DNA of 47,195 bases from Clostridia bacterium (GCA_910576205.1 CAJTHL010000022.1:1-47195), one strand, 5' to 3'; shown: positions 23,377-31,204, counted from the first letter of the stretch. Translations and numbers: made by a program. The notes: generated by a model not told the origin, from the letters alone.

Positions 23377-24243
23377 TTATACCCATGAGACCTGCAGGGC
23401 GTCGCCTGCGATCCGGGCCTTCAGTTCATTTTCCTCCAGGGTGGAGATAAGCTCATCCCAGTAGTTTCTGCTGGGGAAGTTCTCCAGGGTGGCTTTCAGC
23501 AGTTCCTTTTTATTCTGCCGGATGACCAAATCCCCGTTCTCTTTGATGGTAAGCCTGGTGTGGCCGCCTGCATTCAGCTCCGTGATCAGTGACTCCAGCA
23601 CTTTCTGTCCCACCAGCTCATACCAGACGCTGACATCCACGACGGAAGGCACTTTAGGCTCTTCATTCTCCGGTTCCGGAGGAGTGTCCTGCGCGGAAGG
23701 CTGAAAACTCCCGACGACCAGGGGCTGCACATGGATGCGCCCGAAACGGTCAAAGCAGATGTCTGCATGGTTGTATTTCTCCATGTCATCCACCGCAATG
23801 CGCAGGGTGGCCCCTGCCAGGATATTTTTCAGGGAAGGTTTCTGCTTCCACTGCCAGACTGCCTGGGGATAAGCGGATTTCAGCTTATCCGTAATGCGTA
23901 AGGAAATGTGGCAGAGCATCATTTCTACTTCCTGCTCTGAATAGAGATAGGAACATTCGCCCATGTGGAAATCCGTTGGTTCCGGAACAGGGGCCGGTGA
24001 TTCAGCGGTACATTTTTCGGCCCTGTATTTTCCGGAAACAAATGTCCGTATTTTATGCAGGGAGATCCTTCTGATTCCTCTGCCAGAGTGCCGGATAAGG
24101 AACTGTCCGCAGAGTATGGCAAGCCAGAGAATTATGGCTCCGACCATGAGCTTCTGGGATAATTCCTTTGGAAAAAATGCGCCCAGCACGAGCAGGGTGA
24201 GGATAAGGGCGGTAGTGCTTTTGGTGAAGATTGTCCGTTTCAT
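23377..24243 (-). CDS. Membrane-anchored protein of unknown function
   Basis: 288 aa from the ATG at 24243, preceded by GAAAGGAT. Two hydrophobic segments at about 10-28 and 30-50 (STTALILTLLVLGAFF, KLMVGAIILWLAILCGQFL) anchor it; the rest is soluble, with a Pro-rich linker near 80-90 and another near 190 (PPEPENEEPKVPS). The C-terminus (RLTIKENGDLVIRQNKKELLKATLENF) looks like a strand-rich domain. It lies between ssb and the AAA gene behind a terminator. Possible role in anchoring the ATPase or in transfer, not demonstrated. Confidence 0.75.
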   Translation of the reverse strand: MKRTIFTKSTTALILTLLVLGAFFPKELSQKLMVGAIILWLAILCGQFLIRHSGRGIRRISLHKIRTFVSGKYRAEKCTAESPAPVPEPTDFHMGECSYLYSEQEVEMMLCHISLRITDKLKSAYPQAVWQWKQKPSLKNILAGATLRIAVDDMEKYNHADICFDRFGRIHVQPLVVGSFQPSAQDTPPEPENEEPKVPSVVDVSVWYELVGQKVLESLITELNAGGHTRLTIKENGDLVIRQNKKELLKATLENFPSRNYWDELISTLEENELKARIAGDALQVSWV

Positions 24244-24280
24244 TTTTCTGATCCTTTCTTTTTGACTGTCCGTAAACAAA

Positions 24281-24328
24281 AAAAGAGGGATTACAGCCGT
24301 ATTTCTTCCTGACTGTAATCCCTCTTTT
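24281..24328 (-). terminator. Strong Rho-independent terminator after ssb
   Basis: AAAAGAGGGATTACAG (24281-24296) pairs perfectly with CTGTAATCCCTCTTTT (24313-24328), followed on the minus strand by further T residues. Lies between ssb and the next gene in the same direction. Confidence 0.92.
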
Positions 24329-24345
24329 GGCCGCAGTGCCGATGC

Positions 24346-24771
24346 TTAGTTGTACGGCAGGCCATCTTCCCCGCAGTCCTCTGCAGATATGGGTACAAAC
24401 CCCTTCTCAGAGTCGGAGGATTCCGGATTTCCTGTGCCGGAATCATCCGTTTTCTTGCCGGTGGGAATGTAATTCCATTCATATACCGTGATCTTGGGTA
24501 TGGTTCCTTTGTGCCCGTCTGATTTCCGGGTGTATTCTACCAGGTCCAGATCTCCGGTAATGAAAAGCAGGCTTCCTTTCTGTACCCCTGCGTTGATGGC
24601 ACGCTCGACTGCTTTGCCGAACAGGACACACTGGTAGAAATTGGGATGCTGGTGCTCCCCATAGCCTTTGTTGACTGCCACGTAGAACTGCACATAGGGG
24701 GTTCCGTTCTGGCTGTTCTGTGGTTCAAGGTCTGCTGTAACCCTTCCTGTTAATGAGATAGCTGTAAACAT
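24346..24771 (-). CDS. ssb: Single-stranded DNA-binding protein
   Basis: 141 aa. Residues 1-107 form an OB fold with the SSB pattern MFTAISLTGRVTADLE, YVQFYVAVN, FYQCVLFGKAVERA, GSLLFITGDLDLVEY. A polar linker of about 25 residues leads to an acidic tail ending EDGLPYN, in place of the usual DDDIPF, so the partner-binding tip is altered. It coats single-stranded DNA during conjugative transfer or replication of the element and may replace host SSB. GAAAGGAG precedes the ATG. The gene follows a promoter and a terminator hairpin (24808-24860), suggesting attenuation like ligA. Confidence 0.92.
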   Translation of the reverse strand: MFTAISLTGRVTADLEPQNSQNGTPYVQFYVAVNKGYGEHQHPNFYQCVLFGKAVERAINAGVQKGSLLFITGDLDLVEYTRKSDGHKGTIPKITVYEWNYIPTGKKTDDSGTGNPESSDSEKGFVPISAEDCGEDGLPYN

Positions 24772-24807
24772 GATTCATTTCTCCTTTCTGGATTAAATTT
24801 TTTGGTA

Positions 24808-24860
24808 TTAAAAAAAGTGCCAAAAGTCTGCCACTTTATCACATGGCTCTTCTGACACTT
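24808..24860 (-). terminator. Leader terminator (attenuator candidate) upstream of ssb
   Basis: Minus strand: AAGTGTCAGAAG (24849-24860) pairs with CTTTTGGCACTT (24815-24826) in a 12-bp stem with two G-U pairs, followed by a T run. The enclosed loop also contains AAAGTGG, which could pair with the same 3' strand to give an alternative hairpin, the classical layout of attenuators. Confidence 0.82.
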
Positions 24861-24868
24861 CCTTCAAT

Positions 24869-24967
24869 CTTAAACAACGTGTGTATCTATGCGGTACGCA
24901 TATCCCATATGGGAAACACAAAAATCAATTACAAAGCAATGATAACACAATATATAGAGTTTGTCAA
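24869..24967 (-). promoter_or_regulatory. ssb promoter and conserved leader block
   Basis: Minus strand TTGACA (24962-24967), 17-nt spacer, TATCAT (24939-24944). The leader then holds a TCCCATATGGGA palindrome, a TATGCG-TAC-CGCATA hairpin and the block CTTAAACARCGTGTGT (24869-24884) shared with the ligA leader. Sequence around the -35 and the AT-rich ATACTATATAT upstream is also similar to the ligA promoter. Confidence 0.82.
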
Positions 24968-25052
24968 TTTTTAAAATACTATATATTGATTTTGTGGTGA
25001 AAACAAGATTACAGAATATGGTTTGTACTGTTTGCTCTCTGCAAAATGCTCC

Positions 25053-25784
25053 TTATAGTATCTTGGGCTGGTGGATCACGATATGTATCTGCTTTCCCTT
25101 TACTTTGTTTTCATAGGTGTTTCGGAACAACTGGGGGTTCTCAATGATCTTTTCCTTATCATAGATAAAGAAGTAAATATGCTCCGCACTGTAATGCACC
25201 ATATCCGCTTCAATTTCTTCCGTCAGCTTTTTGAGTTTCATACTGTTTCTGGTGCATTTTACCTCAATGACATGTTCAGAGTCCAGGAAAATATCGGTAC
25301 GCACCGTGCCATAACCGGTATCCTCGCTGACTTCAGCTCTTGCCAGTGGATAAAGGGGTTTCAGATAAGCATAGAGCAGATGCTGGACATCATATTCATT
25401 CTGGATCTTCAGCGCTGACAGCTGTTCTTTCTGGATGCTGCCGCGTTTGTGAGGCGGCCGCTCCAGAAAGCTTTCCAGAAAAAGATAATAGTTATCAAGG
25501 ACGACGAGCAGCTGGTCATCGGTAGGAGAACCAGTCATAATCTCTTCCAGATATTCAATAACCCGTTTGGCTGCGGCATCCAGATTGTTTCTGGTTTCTT
25601 TATCAGAGTATTCATTTATTGGATAGTAAGCGCGCTGCTCCAGTTCCATCAGGCATTTGGGATCCATATCCAGTGTTTTGAGAAAATCTCTCAGACTATA
25701 TAGGATGGATTCAAAATCATTGCTGTTTTTGACAGCTTTTAGTTCGATGATTGCATTACGCATACTTGTGATATCGGCCAACAT
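25053..25784 (-). CDS. PD-(D/E)XK nuclease, DpnII/MboI-like C-terminal domain
   Basis: 243 aa. The N-terminal half is helical (ELKAVKNSNDFESILYSLRDFLK). The C-terminal half has the nuclease core of the DpnII-MboI restriction endonuclease family: E130 in the QNEYDVQHLL helix, D164 in TDIFLD, and E174-V-K176 in VIEVKCTR, followed by the conserved-looking HIYFFIYDKEKIIENP strand. It should cut DNA with Mg2+. Its start abuts the ATPase gene stop (1 nt apart), so the two form a coupled pair. No methyltransferase is present, so it is not a classical restriction enzyme; a nuclease gated by the adjacent ATPase is more likely. No host or phage target can be inferred. Confidence 0.82.
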   Translation of the reverse strand: MLADITSMRNAIIELKAVKNSNDFESILYSLRDFLKTLDMDPKCLMELEQRAYYPINEYSDKETRNNLDAAAKRVIEYLEEIMTGSPTDDQLLVVLDNYYLFLESFLERPPHKRGSIQKEQLSALKIQNEYDVQHLLYAYLKPLYPLARAEVSEDTGYGTVRTDIFLDSEHVIEVKCTRNSMKLKKLTEEIEADMVHYSAEHIYFFIYDKEKIIENPQLFRNTYENKVKGKQIHIVIHQPKIL

Positions 25785-26966
25785 TTAATGAGCGCCTCCC
25801 CATCGCAGATAAAACAGGAACAGAGGATCTAAAATATAGAGACTCCCTTCCTTCCAGTCAAGTACCTTGAAGATATCTTCCCGTCCATACAGAAGCTCCT
25901 TCAGCTTTGCCAGGCTTTCCCGGATCATCTGTGGGGAAGGTTTTTTACAGTTATCTGCAAGCAGATGGTAGATCCGCTCCTTTACATCTTCAAACTCCAG
26001 CTTCATAATGGGAGGATTTTCTGCAATGGATTTCACAATCAACTCATAAATGTCATGCTCCTGCCCATCGGCGGTCTGGAAGGTGTTCCGGCTCTTGCCG
26101 CGGGTGTTCGGACCTTTCTGCATCAGGGAGACCACATCCCCATATTCAAAGTTTGCGGTGGTATAGTGATAAGCGGTCTCCAAAATTTCCTGCCGGATTT
26201 GATGGCTTTCGCCCCCGGACATTTCCAGCATGGTGCAGATGTTCAGACAGATATACTGCATCAGCTGGGGAGAGGAAAGGCTTTCTACCGCAATCTGTGC
26301 CGCAATGGAGTCCTCAATGGAAATGCCCAGTTTTCCAAACCCCAGCTTTGCGATCTCTTTTAGATCATCCACTTCCCATGGCTCCATGTTGATGAGGCTT
26401 AGGCGTCCGGAAAGGTCTGCGTTCTGACGGATTGCTTCGTCAGCGCGGTGGGGGAGGGACACTACAATGGCTTTAAATCCCCTGCGGATGGCATCCTTGA
26501 GCTGCTGGGCAATCTGCATCCGTTTTCCCTCCGGGGCATAGTGAAAGTCGTCTATGACCAGTACCAGATCATGTTCCCTGTAATATCCTATGATCTTATC
26601 CTTGGTCAGGGAAAAGGTTTCTTTTTTGGTATATTTATCACTGGTGCTGGGAATCTGCTTTTCAGTTGCAAACTGGCCTTCGTATGCAAGCCCTGCTTTG
26701 GCAGAAACCAGCTTCCAGAAATCCGTATCGTCATCAAAGTCGGCTCCGGAAATTTCCACGATATGTTCAAAGCCGATGACCTTTTCGCATAAAATGGTCT
26801 TCCCCATTTTGGAGGGGCCCACCAGAGAGGTCAGGAATCCGGATACCTTGATGGCCTGCATCAGCCGGAATTCATAGGGCAGGTCGGAAACGGCAGATTT
26901 TCGTGATATATAGGTGTATTCGGGAAATGCTCCGGGGCGGAAGACATCTTCAGCTCTGAGTTCCAT
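25785..26966 (-). CDS. ORC/STAND-like ATPase partnered with the nuclease
   Basis: 393 aa. Walker A GPSKMGKT (50-57) and Walker B LVLVIDDFHY (134-143) are well formed; LPHRADEAIRQNADLSGRL and the region to about 260 fit the AAA lid and sensor of AAA ATPases of the ORC/Cdc6 type. The C-terminal 110 residues look like a winged helix ending YILDPLFLFYLRWG. Such ATPases bind target DNA or sense a trigger and control a nuclease; the neighbouring gene is a PD-(D/E)XK nuclease. TATAAT promoter plus flanking repeats lie just upstream, so the module is independently expressed. AAGGAGG lies at correct distance to the ATG. Confidence 0.82.
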   Translation of the reverse strand: MELRAEDVFRPGAFPEYTYISRKSAVSDLPYEFRLMQAIKVSGFLTSLVGPSKMGKTILCEKVIGFEHIVEISGADFDDDTDFWKLVSAKAGLAYEGQFATEKQIPSTSDKYTKKETFSLTKDKIIGYYREHDLVLVIDDFHYAPEGKRMQIAQQLKDAIRRGFKAIVVSLPHRADEAIRQNADLSGRLSLINMEPWEVDDLKEIAKLGFGKLGISIEDSIAAQIAVESLSSPQLMQYICLNICTMLEMSGGESHQIRQEILETAYHYTTANFEYGDVVSLMQKGPNTRGKSRNTFQTADGQEHDIYELIVKSIAENPPIMKLEFEDVKERIYHLLADNCKKPSPQMIRESLAKLKELLYGREDIFKVLDWKEGSLYILDPLFLFYLRWGGAH

Positions 26967-26980
26967 ATATGTACCTCCTT

Positions 26981-27059
26981 ATCCGTTTTATCCATTATAC
27001 CACATTTTTAACCGATTTAAACCTTTTTATTGCTTTTTATTCTGTTTAATCCGTTTTAA
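26981..27059 (-). promoter_or_regulatory. Promoter with flanking direct repeats for the ATPase/nuclease pair
   Basis: Minus strand: extended -10 TGGTATAAT (TATAAT at 26994-26999) with a weak -35. The decamer ATCCGTTTTA (plus-strand reading) occurs at 26981-26990 and 27049-27058, on both sides of the promoter, as possible regulator sites. Confidence 0.6.
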
Positions 27060-27085
27060 TGGATTTACAGAATAATTCAAAGATT

Positions 27086-27571
27086 TTACAGGTCCATATT
27101 GGAAGGTGATGCGGTTCCGGAAACGGGTACATTTTCCAGAAGCTCCATCCCAAGCAGGCTGTCTGCCAGCATTGCCTTTTCCAGCCAGGGGCTGTCCTCC
27201 TTGAGGAAATCTGGCGGGGAGAGGAAATAAAAGCGGTAGGAACAGCCTGTCCGGATCTTATGATCTTTGCCGATGAACAGGGTATGGGGGACACCTTCCG
27301 CATCCAGCAGATAGATCTCGCGGTATTTCACGAACAGTTTCGGGCAGTAACCGGTGCAGATGCCCTCCAGTACAAGATAGGATTTCCCCCTGATTTTCCG
27401 GAAGAGGGATGCCGCCCGGATGCAGGAACACAGGAAGATGACACTGCTCAGGAGAAAAAAAGCCTTGTCTTTTTGGGAAAACCAGAAGACAAGGCCGGTA
27501 AGAAAGCAGCCTGCCCCGACAAGGAGCGTCAGGGCAAGCTTCTGTGATAATGGTCTGGGTATGGGTTCCAT
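27086..27571 (-). CDS. Small two-helix membrane protein of unknown function
   Basis: 161 aa from the ATG at 27571 (AAGGAGG upstream). Two adjacent hydrophobic helices (ALTLLVGAGCFLTGLVFWF and AFFLLSSVIFLCSCIRAASLF) form a hairpin at about 10-55; the rest is a soluble beta-rich part (YLVLEGICTGY, FVKYREIYLLDAEGVPHTLFIG). This plan resembles small membrane subunits of secretion systems. It is the last gene of the Tad/transfer operon before the ATPase/nuclease module. Function unknown. Confidence 0.72.
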   Translation of the reverse strand: MEPIPRPLSQKLALTLLVGAGCFLTGLVFWFSQKDKAFFLLSSVIFLCSCIRAASLFRKIRGKSYLVLEGICTGYCPKLFVKYREIYLLDAEGVPHTLFIGKDHKIRTGCSYRFYFLSPPDFLKEDSPWLEKAMLADSLLGMELLENVPVSGTASPSNMDL

Positions 27572-27581
27572 GGATACCTCC

Positions 27582-28259
27582 TTATAAAATCTGGAACATG
27601 ATCCTCTGTTTGAAATAAAGATTGGAGATGGCAGCCAGCACCGGGAACCGGAAATCGCATACCCGGCAGTCCGTGATGATGGACTCGCAGTCAGCCTCCT
27701 CTTTTTCATAGATACAGTCAATGAGCTGGCTGACATCTTTTAATGGCCGGACTCCTTTTTCCAGGCACAGGATCAGCTCTGCCGTGGAGAGCATCTGGTT
27801 CTTTACCAGTGCAGCTACCTGCCGTTCCATAGGTTCCAGCCTCTCTTTGTGGAAGACCATGGCCGCCTTCTTGAGGGGAAGCCTTCCGGAGAGGAAGAGC
27901 TTCAGAAAGGAGACGGTCCTTACCAGAATTCCGTCCGGAACAGACTGGATATAGAGATGGCCCAGCAGGTCATACAGGGCATCGATGCCGGTACAGTCCC
28001 TGCCGGAAGCCACAAGACCGCGCATGATAAGGCGGTTTAAATAGTGGTCAAAATCCAGCTCCCCCAGTATGTGCAGTTCCCGTTCCTTTTCGTAAAATTC
28101 CGCCCGGAGTTCTTCGTAGGTCAGGATGCGGAAGGCCAGGCTGGACCAGAGGAGGAGCTCATGGGGGCACAGCCCGCAGTCCCGGCTGCCTGTCACTACG
28201 ACAGGGAGGCCGTCCCTCTCCAGACGGTAGGTTCCAATCGAGGTATAAAGTGTGATCAT
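27582..28259 (-). CDS. Unknown soluble protein
   Basis: 225 aa from the ATG at 28259 (GGAGGAGAC upstream); the longer open frame upstream is not supported. It starts MITLYTSIGTYRLERDGLPVV, then has mainly helical sequence with paired Cys (SRDCGLCPHEL, about 26-34). Residues 60-180 (LGELDFDHYLNRLIMRGLVASG) may contain a winged helix. It lies between the second sigma-like factor and the small membrane protein in the transfer operon, so a regulatory role is possible. No family recognised. Confidence 0.7.
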   Translation of the reverse strand: MITLYTSIGTYRLERDGLPVVVTGSRDCGLCPHELLLWSSLAFRILTYEELRAEFYEKERELHILGELDFDHYLNRLIMRGLVASGRDCTGIDALYDLLGHLYIQSVPDGILVRTVSFLKLFLSGRLPLKKAAMVFHKERLEPMERQVAALVKNQMLSTAELILCLEKGVRPLKDVSQLIDCIYEKEEADCESIITDCRVCDFRFPVLAAISNLYFKQRIMFQIL

Positions 28260-28276
28260 ATGGTCTCCTCCTTTTC

Positions 28277-28840
28277 TTACTGCAGGGAAAGGCAGTTCTC
28301 TGCCCGCAGCCTGCTTGCTGCCCTTGATATCCACGCCGACACATGGTTTGGCTGGACGCCGTAACAGGCGGCAATTTCTTTTCTTGTATGCCCCAGGCAC
28401 TTCATCTGAAGGGCCTTTATCCCTTTCTGGCAGACGCCGGAATACCGGTTCTCCGCATCCGCAAGGAGCAGGAAGGTATCTGCATCCGAAATCGCGTGCC
28501 ATCCTTCGTCCGGCAGGGAGTCCGCATAGGTAAGGCGGGAGCCGTCTTCCACAGGCTCTTCCAGATACTTAAGAGGCTTCTGGATCCGCGTGATCCTGCG
28601 GCAGTGGGAGAACAGGTAATTGCGGATGGCGGTATTGGCAAATGTGGCAAAAGCTGCCCCGCCGTCTTCCCGGTAATTCTGTGCGGCATGGCAGAGCGCC
28701 TCGCATCCGGTCTGGTAGAGGTCGTCATACCCAAGCCCCTGAATGGACTCATTTAAGGTCATGCATCCCAGCACGATGTTCCGCACCAGATAGAGATGTT
28801 CCTCCACCAGTTTGATTTCTTTTCTGCTCATGGTTCCCAT
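28277..28840 (-). CDS. Sigma-70-family RNA polymerase sigma-like factor (second of two)
   Basis: 187 aa from the ATG at 28840, preceded by GGGGTGAT. Region 2 lies at about 15-75 (YLVRNIVLGCMTLNESIQGLGYDDLYQTGCEALCHAAQNY, then FATFANTAIRNYLFSHCRRI); region 4 is at about 140-180 (KGIKALQMKCLGHTRKEIAACYGVQPNHVSAWISRAASRLR), a helix-turn-helix. It could direct transcription of the pilus operon in which it lies. It differs clearly from the factor at 17324-17899, so the two are not recent duplicates. Neighbours are the zinc-ribbon protein upstream and an unknown gene downstream. Confidence 0.85.
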   Translation of the reverse strand: MGTMSRKEIKLVEEHLYLVRNIVLGCMTLNESIQGLGYDDLYQTGCEALCHAAQNYREDGGAAFATFANTAIRNYLFSHCRRITRIQKPLKYLEEPVEDGSRLTYADSLPDEGWHAISDADTFLLLADAENRYSGVCQKGIKALQMKCLGHTRKEIAACYGVQPNHVSAWISRAASRLRAENCLSLQ

Positions 28841-28871
28841 GGCATCACCCCGCTTTCCCGGCGCCTGCGTC

Positions 28872-29288
28872 CTAACAGGCAATTTTGATATGGTTGTTCT
28901 TCAGCACCTTCCGGCATTCTGTCATCAGACAGTCACAGCGGTAGTCTGAAAACTGACCGATGTGCGCCTGCTCGCTGGAGAGGCAGAAGGTATCCTGCAT
29001 CCAGCGGTAGGCATCCTTTCTGGAGAGGATGCCGTTCTTCCAGATGGCATCAAACAGCCGGTGTGCCTGCGTGCGTTTCCGGCGCAGGTTTCGGTCTGCC
29101 AGGCTGCCCCTGGGTGTTTTTGTCCCCGTATGGACGCCCACATAGGAATCGCACTGGGGATATCCGCTGCATACATACAGGTATTCCTCCAGTGCTTTTT
29201 CCTTATGTACATAAGAGGCTCTCCTGAGAACGGCCTCCCGGCCGCAGTAGGGGCATCTGATCCGGGGCTGTTTTGGTTTCTGTTTCAT
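28872..29288 (-). CDS. Zinc-ribbon protein, DUF3268-like
   Basis: 138 aa from the ATG at 29288 (GGAGGG 9 nt upstream). The N-terminus has two CxxC-type pairs, RCPYCGREAVLRR and YVCSGYPQCDSYVG, with KEKALEEYLYVC between them, the pattern of the zinc-finger-containing DUF3268 proteins. A basic stretch follows (RNLRRKRTQAHRLFDAIWKNG) and a C-terminal domain with several Cys. It probably binds nucleic acid. The family is common on plasmids and phages of Firmicutes. Here it sits next to a sigma-like factor, consistent with regulation or DNA processing. Confidence 0.8.
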   Translation of the reverse strand: MKQKPKQPRIRCPYCGREAVLRRASYVHKEKALEEYLYVCSGYPQCDSYVGVHTGTKTPRGSLADRNLRRKRTQAHRLFDAIWKNGILSRKDAYRWMQDTFCLSSEQAHIGQFSDYRCDCLMTECRKVLKNNHIKIAC

Positions 29289-29419
29289 GACTGTCATCCC
29301 TCCTTCCCGTACACACGTAAAGTTTACATATGGTTTAAGTATTCCTTTAAGGATATTGTAGGGAAAAACAGGGAAACTTCCCATGGGTCCGGCGTCGAAT
29401 CTTAAGTCAGTTGCGGGTA

Positions 29420-29440
29420 AAATGGTATTATTTACCATTT
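29420..29440 (-). terminator. Weak terminator-like palindrome
   Basis: AAATGGTA (29420-29427) pairs perfectly with TACCATTT (29433-29440) around TTATT, overlapping the stop codon of the gene at 29428. AT-rich, so of limited strength; on the minus strand it separates that gene from the zinc-ribbon gene. Confidence 0.45.
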
Positions 29441-29784
29441 CCTGGGCGGTTTAACAGGTGCAGCAGCTGCTGGATGGGGCAGTCCGAGGAAGAGGGAGTG
29501 GACAACAGGATCCACTGATGGTAGAGCCGGATGAAGCAGGCGCTGCTGATGGTAGCTGCACAGTCCGTCCGGTCGATGCGGGTGCCAAGGAAATTCTCGG
29601 CATCCGCAAGCGGCAGGAGGACCGGCCTGCAGTCATATCCGGGGATGTAAAGAAAATCACCGCACCCGGACTCCCTGCGGTAACTGCAGCTGCAGGAGAT
29701 ATAGATGGCATTGCGGTAGTTGCCTTCCGTCGCCTCAAAAAAATGGGCGATGGTTTCATAGCTGACGCTTAAAGTGGTGTCCAT
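29428..29784 (-). CDS. Unknown Cys-containing protein
   Basis: 118 aa starting MDTTLSVSYETIAHFFEATEGNYRNAIY. Contains CSCSYRRESGCGDFLYIPGYDCRPVLLPLADAENFLG, with clustered Cys at about 31-52, and a second part with DCAATISSACF. Cys spacing does not match a known zinc ribbon but metal binding is possible. It lies between the Flp-like pilin and the zinc-ribbon gene in the transfer operon. A GGAGG lies before the ATG. No membrane segment. Confidence 0.65.
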   Translation of the reverse strand: MDTTLSVSYETIAHFFEATEGNYRNAIYISCSCSYRRESGCGDFLYIPGYDCRPVLLPLADAENFLGTRIDRTDCAATISSACFIRLYHQWILLSTPSSSDCPIQQLLHLLNRPGNGK

Positions 29785-29816
29785 GCAGTTTCCCTCCTTC
29801 CTGGACTGCGGCCGTC

Positions 29817-30032
29817 CTAACCGAACAGCGCCTCGATCTCACGCGTGATGCGGGGGATGACCGTACCGTTGAAGATGTTGGTCAGGGCTGCTAAAAGAAG
29901 GGCGCCCAGCACGACGGCGATGATGATCTTGACGCCATCAGAAATGTAGAAATCGCCCTTATCATCCGCGAGGATAGTCCGGGCACGGTTCATGGTGCGC
30001 AGGGCACTTATTTTTATCTTATTGAGTACACG
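29817..30032 (-). CDS. Flp-like type IV pilin subunit (DUF6133-like)
   Basis: 71 aa from the ATG at 30032, preceded by AAAAGGAG. The N-terminal 30 residues are basic (KIKISALRTMNRARTILADDKGDFYISDG), followed by one strongly hydrophobic helix (VKIIIAVVLGALLLAALTNIF) and a short tail. This fits the small Flp/DUF6133 pilins of Tad systems in Lachnospiraceae: N-terminal positive leader, prepilin-peptidase cut near ADDKGDF-type acidic sequence, then the assembly helix. It is probably the major pilus subunit, processed by the peptidase encoded at 35448-35897. Confidence 0.75.
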   Translation of the reverse strand, partial: RVLNKIKISALRTMNRARTILADDKGDFYISDGVKIIIAVVLGALLLAALTNIFNGTVIPRITREIEALFG

Positions 30033-30129
30033 CATATTTTTTGGATCTCCTTTTCTTTTTGAAAACAATAAAAGCTACAGTTGCGGCCAGCCCCACAATA
30101 AGGGCGGGCAGGGGAAATAATTTTTTCAT
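30019..30129 (-). CDS. 36-aa single-helix membrane protein overlapping the pilin gene
   Basis: ATG at 30127-30129 with AGGAGATTCAC directly upstream; stop TAA at 30019-30021, overlapping the pilin start by 14 nt. The product MKKLFPLPALIVGLAATVAFIVF followed by KKKRRSKKYACTQ is one membrane helix with a strongly basic tail. Too short for most gene finders. The good ribosome-binding site and its place in the pilus operon support it as a real gene, perhaps a pilus-assembly accessory protein. Confidence 0.65.
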   Translation of the reverse strand: MKKLFPLPALIVGLAATVAFIVFKKKRRSKKYACTQ

Positions 30130-30237
30130 GTGAATCTCCTTCTGGTTGCCTGTTTACGGGTTGCTCTGTAGGCTGCAGCAGAAACTGCAGAGGGAAAAAG
30201 TTACATAGGCACCACCTCCTTCCTGCCGGGTACGGGC

Positions 30238-31116
30238 TTAAAAGAAAGCGCCCAGGGAGCCGATGACTTCCACGGACAGGACTACCACATAGATCAGCAG
30301 GATGCAGAAGAGCATCATCATGGAATATTTCTGCATCTGCTTGGGACGTTTCCCCGCTTCTTTTTTCAGGTTGTTCTGCTCAATCTGGCGCATGTCGAAT
30401 ACCAGCATCTTAAAATACATCTGCTGGTCATCGCCCCGGAGGGTGCCGATGAGCCCGCGCACGATATCAGACAGCATGGTGCTCCCTACCCGGTTCTGGA
30501 AATGGAGCAGGGCATTTTCATAGTTGCCGGTCTTCATGTTTGCCACGGTGGTATCCAGCTCCTGTCCGAGATGGGGGCCGGCAATGCGCCGGTAGGAGAC
30601 TAAAAGCTTTAAGACATCCCGGTCTGTGGTGAGCCCCTGCTGGATGCTGACGGCAAACCGTGGCAGTTCTGCTTCGATCAGTTTTTTGCGCTTTTTTACT
30701 AGGTCAAATGCTTTATAATAGGAAGCAAACCACATCATAACGGCAAGGCCGATGGCCAGAAAGCCGGCGAGGGGCATCACCAGGAAAAAAGGGATCCCGG
30801 CAAGCCCGGTGAGCAGGGCAGTCAGGAATGCCTTCAGGGTATAGCATTCCGGTGTCAGTGGGATGCCTGCGATAGCCAGCGTGGAAAGGAGCCTGTTTCT
30901 CCGGATCGGGTCCAGGCGCAGCAGGAAGGAAAATTTATCTGCCACTTTTGTCAGGTAGACATCAAACAGGTTCTCTTCGCCGGTTCCGGTCTGCTTTTTG
31001 GCTAACATCATCATGCGCGAGGTTCTGGCAGTGGGCACGTCCACGAAGGCACAGGACAGGTGATAGAAAGCAATACCGGTCAATACACAGGCTGAGAGGA
31101 TCAGTAATCCGGTCAT
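30238..31116 (-). CDS. tadC: TadC-like type II secretion F-domain membrane protein
   Basis: 292 aa. An N-terminal membrane helix (LLILSACVLTGIAFYHL) is followed by two more near 90-130 (LKAFLTALLTGLAGIPFFLVMPLAGFLAIGLAVMMWFASY), a cytoplasmic T2SSF domain (RKKLIEAELPRFAVSIQQGLTTDRDVLKLLVSYRR) and a C-terminal helix (MMMLFCILLIYVVVLSVEVIG). Together with the TadB-like protein it forms the inner-membrane platform of the pilus. GAGG is present before the ATG. It follows TadB in the same direction, as in classical tad operons. Confidence 0.85.
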   Translation of the reverse strand: MTGLLILSACVLTGIAFYHLSCAFVDVPTARTSRMMMLAKKQTGTGEENLFDVYLTKVADKFSFLLRLDPIRRNRLLSTLAIAGIPLTPECYTLKAFLTALLTGLAGIPFFLVMPLAGFLAIGLAVMMWFASYYKAFDLVKKRKKLIEAELPRFAVSIQQGLTTDRDVLKLLVSYRRIAGPHLGQELDTTVANMKTGNYENALLHFQNRVGSTMLSDIVRGLIGTLRGDDQQMYFKMLVFDMRQIEQNNLKKEAGKRPKQMQKYSMMMLFCILLIYVVVLSVEVIGSLGAFF

Positions 31117-31204
31117 ATCATTACCTCATTTCTGCACTACGGTCTGGTTCCTGGAATGCCGGTGCGTAGTGCGCCACCGGCTCCGGCTGGGATTCCCTCC
31201 ACGG

